Assembly (NCBI RefSeq): GCF_022809125.1
Contig: NZ_JALGBI010000001.1
Coordinates: forward strand, 2,170,001 to 2,234,000
DNA from: Variovorax terrae
Lineage (GTDB): Bacteria; Pseudomonadota; Gammaproteobacteria; Burkholderiales; Burkholderiaceae_C
DNA: 64,000 bases
Direction: 5' to 3'
Part shown: positions 8,767 to 16,593 of the stretch, in pieces
Numbering within the stretch: position 1 is the first letter of the stretch
How the letters are laid out: the number at the start of each line of letters is the position of its first letter
The notes under the pieces: model-generated
Database searches by the model: none
What the model saw: only the letters and a program-made list of their open reading frames with translations
What the model was told of the DNA's origin: nothing
Made by a program: the position numbers and the translations under genes

Positions 8767-9384
8767 TTATTTGATGAGGCTCAAGACTTCCTTGAAAACC
8801 GGATGCTCCGCCGAGCGCAGCCACTCGAACGCCACCATCTCGGTGGTGATCAGTTCGGCCCCGGCGCCGGCCAGGCGGTCGAAGGCCGCATCGCGGTTGC
8901 GCTCGGTGCGCGAGCCGCAGGCGTCGGTCACAACCCAGACGTCGAACTCCTCTTCAAGCAGCTCGAGCGCGGTCTGCAGCAGGCAGACATGCGATTCGCA
9001 GCCCGCGATCACGACGCTGTTGCGTTCGGGAGCCGGTGCCGGCGCGGCCTTTTGCAGGTGCTTGGGCAGGCTGCGCGCATTGCCTTGCGGCTGGCGCGCC
9101 GGCGGGCGCAGCCACGGCAGCAATCCGTCGGCGCAGGCGCTGAAGTGCATTTTGGCCAGCATCCTGCCGCCCGCCTGCTCGATGGCCGTGCGCAGTTCGG
9201 GAACGCTCTCGCCCAATCCGGCCGGGTTCTGCTCCGTGCCCCAGACCGGCACTTGCAGGGCCTGCGCCAGGCGGGCCAGGCGCACGGCTTGGGCCAGCAC
9301 GGCCGGCCCCTCGTGGATCGCGGGCATCAGGCGGGTCTGGTAATCCACCAGCACCAATTGGGAGTCTTCGGATTCGAGCAGCAT
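8767..9384 (-). CDS. Isochorismatase-family cysteine hydrolase
   Basis: 205 residues, start preceded by AGGAAA. The isochorismatase-like hydrolase fold is indicated by the catalytic Asp14 in 'LVLVDYQ', Lys in 'LAKMHFSA' and the nucleophile Cys in 'IAGCESHVCLLQTALEL', the three residues of the family triad. Members include nicotinamidases, N-carbamoylsarcosine amidases and YcaC-type hydrolases of unknown substrate; 'WGTEQNPAGLG' resembles the YcaC-like branch. Residues about 100-120 are a Pro/Ala/Gln-rich insertion between the Lys and Cys motifs. It lies 89 bp upstream of prpE on the same strand and may share its transcript. Substrate not deducible from sequence. Confidence 0.85.
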   Translation of the reverse strand: MLLESEDSQLVLVDYQTRLMPAIHEGPAVLAQAVRLARLAQALQVPVWGTEQNPAGLGESVPELRTAIEQAGGRMLAKMHFSACADGLLPWLRPPARQPQGNARSLPKHLQKAAPAPAPERNSVVIAGCESHVCLLQTALELLEEEFDVWVVTDACGSRTERNRDAAFDRLAGAGAELITTEMVAFEWLRSAEHPVFKEVLSLIK

Positions 9385-9537
9385 GGTTTTTCCTGGAAAT
9401 GACAGGGATTATTCCAGCCCGCAGCCGTCCGATCTGGCATTTATTTGAGTACCTTCGAGTTGATATTCATATGAATCAACAACTTGGAATTGAAATCTCA
9501 CTTGACTTCTAGGTTTCCAGCCACTAACCTAGCCGCC

Positions 9538-10098
9538 ATGACCCGATTTGCCTTCGTCCTGTTGTTCGCCGGCGCCTGCGCGCAGGCAGCACCGGCGCCG
9601 GCAAACTCCGACGACATGGACCGCTTTCTGGCCGACAAGGGCCTGCTCACGCACCTTGAACAGGTGCGCCAGACCGTCAGCGACCGCGCATCCGAACTGG
9701 TCGTCAACGCCATGGGGTTTCTGGGCGTGCCCTACCGGCGCGGCGGCAATACCGCGGAAACCGGCTTCGACTGCAGCGGCTTCGTGCGTGCCATGTACGA
9801 GCAGACCGTGGGCCTGATCCTGCCCCGCCGCGCCGACCAGCAGGCCGCCGCCACGGAAAAGATCGACAAGACCGAACTGCAGCCCGGCGACCTGGTCTTC
9901 TTCAACACCATGCGCCGCGCCTTCAGCCACGTCGGCATCTATGTGGGCGAAGGCAAGTTCATCCATTCGCCCAAGCCTGGGGCGGAAGTGCGTGTGGAAG
10001 ACATGCGCATGAGCTATTGGCAGCGCCGCTTCGATGGCGCGCGCCGCGTGCACGCCTCGCAGTCTGCCCAGCCCGACGACCCCCAGGCACAGCGCTGA
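9538..10098 (+). CDS. NlpC/P60 family cell-wall peptidase
   Basis: 186 residues from the ATG at 9538, selected because it starts directly with a signal peptide (MTRFAFVLLFAGACAQA); a longer frame from 9484 adds a non-secretory leader. The NlpC/P60 papain-like domain spans about 55-170: nucleophile Cys79 in 'FDCSGFVRAMYE', catalytic His in 'FSHVGIYVG', third polar residue His in 'FIHSPK', and 'LQPGDLVFF' typical of the family. Expected to cleave gamma-D-Glu-diaminopimelate bonds in peptidoglycan in the periplasm. Signal peptidase I cleavage after AQA is more likely than lipidation because the Cys lacks Leu at -3. Convergent neighbours: none; a 457-bp gap follows. Confidence 0.9.
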   Translation: MTRFAFVLLFAGACAQAAPAPANSDDMDRFLADKGLLTHLEQVRQTVSDRASELVVNAMGFLGVPYRRGGNTAETGFDCSGFVRAMYEQTVGLILPRRADQQAAATEKIDKTELQPGDLVFFNTMRRAFSHVGIYVGEGKFIHSPKPGAEVRVEDMRMSYWQRRFDGARRVHASQSAQPDDPQAQR

Positions 10099-10555
10099 GC
10101 CTGGCGGCAACGCTCGCCGCTCGCGATGTGGTGGGCTCTCTTCCCTCTCCCTCCTGAACCCGTAGTCCGTCTCGCCATCGGGTCGCCCACCCGGGTGCCA
10201 CATGCAGGCTCTCATGCGGGTTTGCTCCGGCCCCTGACGACATGGCGGCAGCACCGCCGCCGCGCCGCGCACAACCTGCGCAGATGCAAAGTCAAAGTTG
10301 TCCTACAGCGCAACCGCCTGTTTCTCACATTTGGTATCAAAAATGACAACCGGTATTTCTCGAAACCAGGAAGATCATTGTCAGCAGTGCGGGCCCTCCT
10401 CTCCGTTCTTCGAAGCGATCGGCCCCGCCTGCCGCCGGAGTGGGCAGAGGCCGTCATTTCAAAAAAAGCCGCCATGAACTCGTGGGCTCGCTTGAAGTCG
10501 CCACCTCCTGCCATGAAGGCACGGAAATAGCGGTCTTTAACGACAGGAGAGCACG
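10099..10555. other. Intergenic region, 457 bp
   Basis: No recognisable gene. Open frames on either strand here are Arg/Pro-rich and match nothing I know. The interior around 10280-10370 is markedly AT-richer than its surroundings, which fits a promoter/leader region for the dehydrogenase genes beginning at 10556; I could not pick a convincing -35/-10 or sigma-54 pair. A good Shine-Dalgarno (AGGAGAGC) sits at the 3' end. Confidence 0.4.
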
Positions 10556-11305
10556 ATGAGCGACAAAACCACAGATATCCATCAGCGGCGCGGCTTTCTC
10601 AAGCAGGTGGCAGGGGCGACGGGCGCGCTGCCCTTCACCCATGGCCTGGTGGGCGGCGTGGCCGCCACCTCGCTGGCGGCGACGGCGGCGCCTGGCGCGC
10701 CGCCTGCCACGGCCGACCCGGTGGTCGGATACGTCTGTTTCAGCCAGGACGAGGCCGCCTTCGTGGAAACGATGGTCAACATCATGTGCCCGGCCGACGA
10801 ATTCACGCCCAGCGGCGTCGATTGCGGCCTGCCGATCTACATCGACCGGCAGCTCGCCGGCGACTTCGGCCGCGGCGCCAAGCGCTACAGCCGGGGCCCG
10901 TGGCAGCCCGGCAGGCCGCAGCAGGGCTACCAGTTGCCGATGACGCCCGAGCAGCATTTCAAGGCCGGGATCGAAGCCGCCAATCAGGCCTGCGTCGCCC
11001 GCCACCGCCAGCCCTTCGACCAGATCGCGCCGGCCGACGCCAGCACCTTCCTCAACGACCTGGCCTCCGGCAATGTCAAGGACCCGCGCCTGTCGCTCGC
11101 GGCCTGGTTCAACGACCTGGTCTACCCCCTGTTCACGCAGGCCTGCTTCTCCGACCCGATCTACGGCGGCAACTACAACAAGGTGTTCTGGAAGATGGTG
11201 GGCTATCCGGGCCTGCCCGCGACCAACACCATCAACATGGTGCAGTACCGCGGCAAGCCCTTCCCGGGCGCCAAGGACCCGAAGTCGATCGCTGATTTCA
11301 GCTGA
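10556..11305 (+). CDS. Gluconate 2-dehydrogenase-type gamma subunit (Tat-exported)
   Basis: 249 residues, with AGGAGAGC before the ATG. The N terminus 'HQRRGFLKQVAGATGALP' is a twin-arginine signal, followed by an Ala-rich h-region. The remainder ('EAAFVETMVNIMCPADEFTPSG', 'GLPIYIDRQL', 'DPIYGGNYNKVFWKMVGYPG') matches subunit 3 of membrane-bound gluconate/sorbitol/glucose dehydrogenases. This small subunit escorts the signal-less flavoprotein through the Tat system as a folded complex. It is first in a three-gene operon: 12 bp to the flavoprotein gene and then cytochrome c. The sugar or polyol substrate cannot be told from sequence. Confidence 0.85.
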   Translation: MSDKTTDIHQRRGFLKQVAGATGALPFTHGLVGGVAATSLAATAAPGAPPATADPVVGYVCFSQDEAAFVETMVNIMCPADEFTPSGVDCGLPIYIDRQLAGDFGRGAKRYSRGPWQPGRPQQGYQLPMTPEQHFKAGIEAANQACVARHRQPFDQIAPADASTFLNDLASGNVKDPRLSLAAWFNDLVYPLFTQACFSDPIYGGNYNKVFWKMVGYPGLPATNTINMVQYRGKPFPGAKDPKSIADFS

Positions 11306-11317
11306 GGAGCAGGCATC

Positions 11318-13078
11318 ATGATCAAGAAACTCCCGAACAAGACCGTGGTCATCGTCGGCGGAGGCCTGACGGCCGCATTGGCCGCACGCCAGCTCACCGA
11401 CAAGAACATCGAGGTGCTGGTGCTCGAGCGCGGTGGCGACCATACCAACGGCGCCGAAGCCAAGCTGCCCACGCAGCGCGACGAACTGCGCTGGGACACG
11501 CGCCAGGGCCTGGTGCAGGACTGGTCGGTGCAGACCTATACCCTGCGCTACAACCGCAGCGAAACCGCCCTGCCGGTGCGCTGGATGGAGGCCTTCCTGC
11601 CCGGCGAAGGCCTGGGCGGCGCTGCCAACCACTGGAACGGCCATACCTGGCGCTGGTCGGAATATGAGCCGCAGATCCGCACACGCAACGAAACCCGCTA
11701 CGGCAAGCAGGCCATCCCCAAGGATGTGCCGCTGCAGGACTGGGGCACGACCTACGCCGAACTGCGCCCCTACCACGAGCTGTTCGAGAAGCTGTTTGGC
11801 CTGGCCGGCAAGGCCGGCAACATCAACGGCGCGATCCAGCCCGGCGGCAACCCGTTCGAGGCGCCGCGCGACGGCGAGTACCCGCAAAAGCCCCTGGAGT
11901 TCACCGAAGCCGGGCTGGTCTTCAAGGCCACGGCCGAGAAGCTGGGCTACAAGCCGTTTCCCACGCCGGCCGCCAACTCCTCGGGGGCCTACACCAACCC
12001 GGACGGTCAGAAGCTCGGCGCCTGCCAGTACTGCGGCCATTGCGAGCGCTTCATCTGCGAGGCCAAGGCCAAGGCCTCGCCCGAGGTGCTGCTCTACCCC
12101 ATGCTCAAGGGCCGCAAGAGCTTCGAGGTGAGGCTGCACTGCCATGTGCTGGGGCTGAAGTACGACGCGGCCGCCAAGCGAGTCACCAGCGTGCACTATG
12201 TCGACCTGCTGACCGGCCAGGAGTACGAACAGCCGGCCGACGTGGTGATGCTGGGCGCGTTCACCATGACCAACACCAAGCTGCTGCTGACCAGCCGGAT
12301 CGGCCGTCCCTACGACCCGGTGCGCAACACCGGCGTGGTGGGCAAGAACTTCTGCTACCAGGCCAATTCGGGCGTGAGCCTGTTCATGAAGGACCGCTGG
12401 TTCAACCCCTTCCTGGCCACCGGCAGCACGCAGGTCTACATGGATGAGTTCAACAACGACAACTTCGACCACACCGGGCTGGGCTTTCTCGGCGGCGGCG
12501 GCATTGGCGCGAGCCAGTTCCACGGCCGACCCATCGGCGGGCGGCGCGTTCCCCCCGGCACGCCGCGCTGGGGCACCGAGTGGAAGCGGGCGAACGCGCA
12601 GTGGTATCCGCACTCGATGGCCCTGGGCATCCAGGGCAGCTGCTACCCCCACCGCGAGAACTACCTCGACCTCGACCCGACCTACACCGATGCCTACGGC
12701 CAGCCGCTGATCCGCATGAACTTCGACTGGCGCGACAACGAGCTGAAGATGTCGAAGTACGTGACGCAGAAGATGGCCGACATCGCCAAGGCCGTGGGAG
12801 CCGACATCGTCGGCCCGGCCAATCCGCTGCAGGCGCCCTTCGACACCCGCATCTACAACAGCACCCACATCACCGGCGGCACCATCATGGGCACCAACCC
12901 CGGCACCAGCGTGGTGTCACCCCGGCTCCAGCACTGGGATGCGCAGAACCTGTTCATCGTCGGCGCCTCGGTGTTCACGCACAACGCAGGCTACAACCCC
13001 ACGGGGCCCCTCGCCGCGCTGGCGCTGCGCCTGGGCGACGACATGGCGTCCTACGTCGAGCGGCCGCGCAGGCTGTGA
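11318..13078 (+). CDS. GMC-family FAD dehydrogenase, large subunit
   Basis: 586 residues with no signal peptide, consistent with export bound to the Tat gamma subunit. N-terminal Rossmann motif 'VVIVGGGLTAALAARQ' is a variant of GxGxxG. 'GEGLGGAANHWNGHTWRW' is the FAD-covering motif. A Cys cluster C236-x2-C-x2-C-x4-C (CQYCGHCERFIC) lies where FAD-dependent glucose/fructose dehydrogenases bind a 3Fe-4S cluster. The C-terminal catalytic pair is His in 'STHITGGTIMG' and His/Asn in 'FTHNAGYNPTGPL'. Electrons would pass FAD to Fe-S to the cytochrome encoded next. Likely a periplasm-facing sugar, polyol or aldonate dehydrogenase. Confidence 0.87.
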   Translation: MIKKLPNKTVVIVGGGLTAALAARQLTDKNIEVLVLERGGDHTNGAEAKLPTQRDELRWDTRQGLVQDWSVQTYTLRYNRSETALPVRWMEAFLPGEGLGGAANHWNGHTWRWSEYEPQIRTRNETRYGKQAIPKDVPLQDWGTTYAELRPYHELFEKLFGLAGKAGNINGAIQPGGNPFEAPRDGEYPQKPLEFTEAGLVFKATAEKLGYKPFPTPAANSSGAYTNPDGQKLGACQYCGHCERFICEAKAKASPEVLLYPMLKGRKSFEVRLHCHVLGLKYDAAAKRVTSVHYVDLLTGQEYEQPADVVMLGAFTMTNTKLLLTSRIGRPYDPVRNTGVVGKNFCYQANSGVSLFMKDRWFNPFLATGSTQVYMDEFNNDNFDHTGLGFLGGGGIGASQFHGRPIGGRRVPPGTPRWGTEWKRANAQWYPHSMALGIQGSCYPHRENYLDLDPTYTDAYGQPLIRMNFDWRDNELKMSKYVTQKMADIAKAVGADIVGPANPLQAPFDTRIYNSTHITGGTIMGTNPGTSVVSPRLQHWDAQNLFIVGASVFTHNAGYNPTGPLAALALRLGDDMASYVERPRRL

Positions 13079-13112
13079 GGCTTCCCAACCCCTTCGACCA
13101 GAAAGCAAGCCC

Positions 13113-13484
13113 ATGAGCCTCACCCCCTCACTCCAACTGCTCGCGGCCGGCGCACTCGCGCTGGCATTCCACTCCGGCCATGCCCAGGATGCAGCGGCCG
13201 GCAAGACGGCCTTCGCGCAATGCGCGGCCTGCCATTCGATCGACGGCAGCAATGGCGCCGGCCCCAGCCTGCAGGGCATCGACGGCCGCAAGGCCGGCAT
13301 CTTTCCCGGCTTCCGCTACAGCCGCGCCATGAAGGCGGCGGGCTATGCGTGGGATGAGAAGACCCTCGATGCCTACCTCGCCGATCCGCAAAAGGCCATC
13401 CCCGGCAATGTGATGCCGTTTTCCGGCGTGTCTGACGCCAAGCAGCGCGCCGACCTGGTTGCCTACCTCAAGACGCTGAAGTAG
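13113..13484 (+). CDS. Mono-haem class I cytochrome c
   Basis: 123 residues from the ATG at 13113. Signal peptide (residues 1-24, ...HSGHA-QD), haem motif 'CAACH', and sixth-ligand Met in 'GNVMPFSG'. 'FPGFRYSRAMKAAGYAWDEKTLDAYLADP' is typical of small soluble class I cytochromes of the c550/c552 type. It lies 34 bp after the flavoprotein gene and is presumably its electron acceptor. Canonical membrane gluconate/fructose dehydrogenases instead use a much larger tri-haem subunit, so this complex would hand electrons to a soluble one-haem carrier. Confidence 0.9.
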   Translation: MSLTPSLQLLAAGALALAFHSGHAQDAAAGKTAFAQCAACHSIDGSNGAGPSLQGIDGRKAGIFPGFRYSRAMKAAGYAWDEKTLDAYLADPQKAIPGNVMPFSGVSDAKQRADLVAYLKTLK

Positions 13485-13486
13485 GC

Positions 13487-13510
13487 GGTGGCGGGCGAAA
13501 GCCCGCCACC
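13487..13510 (+). terminator. Hairpin after the dehydrogenase operon
   Basis: A perfect 10-bp GC stem (GGTGGCGGGC / GCCCGCCACC) with a GAAA tetraloop, starting 3 bp after the cytochrome stop codon. There is no T run, so it may be an RNA-stabilising or Rho-assisted end rather than a classical intrinsic terminator. Confidence 0.55.
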
Positions 13511-13626
13511 GGGGCGCGGCCTCGGAGCGCTGCGATTCTGCGGGCAGCCCCGTGGCCGGAGCTCCAGCCGGTTCGCGTGCATTCGCGTGTAAAGTGGCGC
13601 GGTCATTCCACCGGGCCCCGATCTCC

Positions 13627-14142
13627 ATGCCGTCCTCTTGCTTCCCGCGCCGCCGCTGCGCACAGCCAAAGCCGGCTCGCGGCTTCACCCTGGTGGAACT
13701 GATGGTGGTGGTGGCGGTGATTGCCATCCTCTCGCTGATCGCCCTGCCAAGCTACCTCGACCGCGTCGTGCGTGGACAGATCGCCGAAGCGCTGCCACTG
13801 GCCGATCTCGCGAAGCGGCCGATCGCACTGGCCTGGAGCGGCACGCAGACGATGCCGGCCGACAATGCCGCGGCGGGCCTGCCGGCAGCGGACAAGATCG
13901 TCAACAACTACGTGAGCGCAGTGACGATAGCCGATGGCGCCATCCATGTCCGCTTTGGTAACCGCGCCAGCGGCGCCCTCAAGGACAAGGTCCTGTCCCT
14001 GCGTCCTGCCGTGGTGACAGACGCCCCGGTGGTGCCGGTCGCCTGGGTCTGCGGGCTCGCCAAGGGACCCGACAAGATGACGGTGATGGGCGAGGACCGC
14101 ACCACGGTGCCGGCCGGCCTGCTGCCGTTGAACTGCCGCTGA
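13627..14142 (+). CDS. Type IV prepilin-like protein
   Basis: 171 residues from the ATG at 13627. A long basic leader (about 18 residues) is followed by the prepilin peptidase site G-FTLVELMVVVAVIAILSLI, with Glu at +5 and the hydrophobic alpha1-N helix (about 19-42). The globular part carries two Cys near the C terminus ('VAWVCGLAKG', 'LPLNCR'), which fits the D-region disulfide of pilins. No other pilus genes are adjacent, so it is a stand-alone pilin or pseudopilin assembled by machinery elsewhere. It opens 142 bp after the cytochrome gene, beyond the hairpin, and faces the Bug receptor tail-to-tail (16 bp apart). Confidence 0.85.
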   Translation: MPSSCFPRRRCAQPKPARGFTLVELMVVVAVIAILSLIALPSYLDRVVRGQIAEALPLADLAKRPIALAWSGTQTMPADNAAAGLPAADKIVNNYVSAVTIADGAIHVRFGNRASGALKDKVLSLRPAVVTDAPVVPVAWVCGLAKGPDKMTVMGEDRTTVPAGLLPLNCR

Positions 14143-14158
14143 AGATGCAGCGGCGCTG

Positions 14159-15118
14159 CTAGTCCAGCCGGATGTTTCCCTCCCGGGCCGCCTTGGTCCA
14201 CTTGGCGGTGTCCTTGCGCAGCAAGGCCTGCACCTGCACGGGCGAAAGGGGTGACACTTCATGCCCCAGGTCGGCCAGGCGCTTGCGGATCGCCGGGTCA
14301 GCCACCACCTGCGCGACACCGGCGTTGACTTTCTCGACCACGGAAGCCGGTGTGCCGGTTGGGGCGAAGAGCCCATACCACACGCTCATCTCCACCTCCG
14401 GCCAGCCCATCTCGCCGACCGTGGGAACATCCGGCAGTTGGGGCGAGCGCTGCGGTGCCGTGATCGCGAGCGCCTTCAGCCGCCCGTCCTTCAGGAAGTT
14501 GAGGCCCGTCGCGATGTCCAGCATCATGAAGTCCAGGTGCCCGCCCAGCAGCGCCTGCACCGCCTCAGGGGCGCCCTTGTAGGGCACATAGGTGTAGCTC
14601 AGCCCGCTGACGCCCTTCAACTGCTGCCCGAGGACCTGCCCGTAGAGGACGGCCGAGCCGTAGTTGAGCTTCCCCGGATGGCGTTTGCTGTATTCCACCA
14701 GCTCCTTGAGGTTGCGGGCAGGCACGCTGGGATGCGCCACGAACAGGGCCGGCACCTGGGCCAGCAGGGCCACCGGCATCAGGTCCTTCGCCGGGTCGAA
14801 GGGCAGCTTGCTGTAGACCGCCGGCAGGATGGTGGCGGTCATGTCCATGGTGGCAAGAAAGGTGTACCCATCCGGCCGGGCGGTGGCCACAGCCTGCGCG
14901 CCGATGATGGTGTTGCCGCCGGCCTTGTAGTCGATGACCACGCTTTGCCCCAGCAGCTTGCCCAGCGGCTCCGTGATGATGCGCGTGACGCTGTCCGTTC
15001 CGCCCCCCGCCGTGAAGGGCAGAACGACCTTGATCGGCTGCTGGGGGTAGTCCTGGGCGAAGGCGACGCAGGCTGCGGCGGTGCAGGCCATCGCAGCGAT
15101 GGCGCGAAAGATCATCAT
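14159..15118 (-). CDS. Bug/TctC-family periplasmic solute receptor
   Basis: 319 residues from tandem ATGs at 15118/15115 preceded by CAGGAGAC. Signal peptide ends ...CVAFA-QDYPQQPIKVV. Family hallmarks: 'YP.QPIKVVLPFTAGGGTDSVTRI', 'VVIDYKAGGNTIIGAQAVA', 'YVPYKGAPEAVQALLGGHLDFM', 'DVPTVGEMGWPEVEM'. Bug proteins are extracytoplasmic receptors related to the TctABC tricarboxylate transporter and are greatly expanded in betaproteobacteria, usually without linked TctA/TctB, as here. It is the last gene of the operon starting with the alpha/beta hydrolase at 19146 (38 bp after the aldehyde dehydrogenase), so its ligand is probably that pathway's substrate. Confidence 0.9.
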   Translation of the reverse strand: MMIFRAIAAMACTAAACVAFAQDYPQQPIKVVLPFTAGGGTDSVTRIITEPLGKLLGQSVVIDYKAGGNTIIGAQAVATARPDGYTFLATMDMTATILPAVYSKLPFDPAKDLMPVALLAQVPALFVAHPSVPARNLKELVEYSKRHPGKLNYGSAVLYGQVLGQQLKGVSGLSYTYVPYKGAPEAVQALLGGHLDFMMLDIATGLNFLKDGRLKALAITAPQRSPQLPDVPTVGEMGWPEVEMSVWYGLFAPTGTPASVVEKVNAGVAQVVADPAIRKRLADLGHEVSPLSPVQVQALLRKDTAKWTKAAREGNIRLD

Positions 15119-15156
15119 GGTTTGTCTCCTGGCTGTGGGTGTTGTGGGGGGTGAAC

Positions 15157-16593
15157 TCAAAAGTGCGGGCTAAGCGCAGCCACCTGGGCCTTGACGGCAT
15201 CCCGGGAGGCTTCGGAAAAGGGCGGGCGCTGCTGCGCGAGCAGCGCATCGCCCGGCATCTGGTGGACAACGGTCTTGGCGTTGCTGAAGGTCTTGAAGCC
15301 TTCGTGCCCCCGGTAGCGGCCCATGCCGCTGGCCCCGACGCCGCCGAACGGCAACTGCTCGAAGAACAGCTGGCAGCGCACGTCGTTGACCACCATGTTG
15401 CCGGCAACCACGCGCTCGACCACGCTCTCCTGCTCCACCGGATCGCTGCCGAAGTAGTAGGCCGACAGCGGCGACGGCTGCTCGGCGACCACGGCGAGGG
15501 CTTCCTCCAGAGAGTCGTAGGGAAGAATGCAGAGCAGCGGGCCGAAGCTTTCCTCCTGCAGCACCCGCATGTCGGGCGTCACGCCGGTGAGCAGGCACAG
15601 GGGAAACTTCCGCTGCGCACTGTCCCACACGGCTTCGCCCGCAGGGTTGATCTCCAGGACCCGGGCGCCCTTCAGCCGCGCATCTTCCAGCAGGCGCCGC
15701 AACCGCGCAAAATGCGCCGGCGAGGCGATGGCGGTGTAGTCGTCGTTGTCCAGCAGCGTGGGATAGAGACGGGCTGCCTGTGCGGCCATGGCGTCCACCA
15801 TCGCCTGCACGCTGCCGCGCGGCACCAGAACGTAGTCGGGAGACACGCACACCTGGCCGGCGGAAGCCATCTTGCCGGTGACGAGCCGCGCCGCTGCGAG
15901 TTCGATGTCGGCGCTGCGCCCGACGATCACCGGGTTGCGCCCGCCCAGCTCCAGGGTGACGGGCACCAGCTGTTCGGCCGCCGCACGGGCGACATGGCGC
16001 GCGGTGGCCAGGGAGCCGGTGAACAGCAGGTGATCGAAGCGCAGCCGGCTGAAGGCGGCCCCCGTGGCCACATCGCCTTGCACCACGCAGACCTCTTCGG
16101 GCGCGAAGCTGCCCGCGAACATGCGCTCCAGCAGCACGGATGCGCGCGGGGTCAGCTCGGGCACCTTGAGCATCAGGCGGTTGCCCGCTGCCAGCGCGCC
16201 GGCAGCGGCCAGCACGCCCATCAGCACCGGCCCGTTCCAGGGCACGATGGCACCGATGACCCCCAGCGGCTGGCAGCGCACTTCGGCGCGCGCGCCTTCC
16301 CGCTCCATCGGCTCGGGCAGTGCGATGGGCGTGGGTGCCATCCAGCGGCTCAGGTTGTCGCGGTTGTAGCGGATCGCCGCCACGGCGCCGAGCACGTCGC
16401 CGGTGCGGGTGGCATGCGGCGAGCGGTTGCCGAAGTCAAGGGACAGCGCGGCCACGATCTCCTCGGCATGCGCCAGCACCATGGCCGCCATCCGGTCCAG
16501 CCGCTCGATGCGGGTATGCGCATCGGGAAAACCATCGGCGGCGAAAGCGCGGCGCTGGCGCGCCAGCGCCTGTTGCAGTGCTTCAGCGTCCAT
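15157..16593 (-). CDS. Aldehyde dehydrogenase (coniferyl-aldehyde-dehydrogenase-like)
   Basis: 478 residues from the ATG at 16593, chosen over the ATG at 16608 because AGGA lies at proper spacing; the start overlaps the end of the upstream ThDP-enzyme gene by 11 bp. NAD(P)-dependent oxidation of an aldehyde to its acid. Seen: 'GAIVPWNGPV', 'LFTGSLATARHVARAAA', catalytic Glu in 'LELGGRNPVIV', nucleophile Cys in 'ASAGQVCVSPDYVLVP', and 'EESFGPLLCILPYDSLEEAL'. The 'SPDYVLVPR' stretch and compact length place it near the coniferyl/medium-chain aldehyde dehydrogenase branch. In this operon it could oxidise the aldehyde released by the neighbouring decarboxylase-like enzyme. Confidence 0.88.
   Translation of the reverse strand: MDAEALQQALARQRRAFAADGFPDAHTRIERLDRMAAMVLAHAEEIVAALSLDFGNRSPHATRTGDVLGAVAAIRYNRDNLSRWMAPTPIALPEPMEREGARAEVRCQPLGVIGAIVPWNGPVLMGVLAAAGALAAGNRLMLKVPELTPRASVLLERMFAGSFAPEEVCVVQGDVATGAAFSRLRFDHLLFTGSLATARHVARAAAEQLVPVTLELGGRNPVIVGRSADIELAAARLVTGKMASAGQVCVSPDYVLVPRGSVQAMVDAMAAQAARLYPTLLDNDDYTAIASPAHFARLRRLLEDARLKGARVLEINPAGEAVWDSAQRKFPLCLLTGVTPDMRVLQEESFGPLLCILPYDSLEEALAVVAEQPSPLSAYYFGSDPVEQESVVERVVAGNMVVNDVRCQLFFEQLPFGGVGASGMGRYRGHEGFKTFSNAKTVVHQMPGDALLAQQRPPFSEASRDAVKAQVAALSPHF

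Noticed and set aside
10126..10530. Possible small genes on either strand of the 10.1-10.5 kb gap
   Set aside because: No start with a ribosome site, no domain, and Arg/Pro-rich composition typical of non-coding GC-rich frames.
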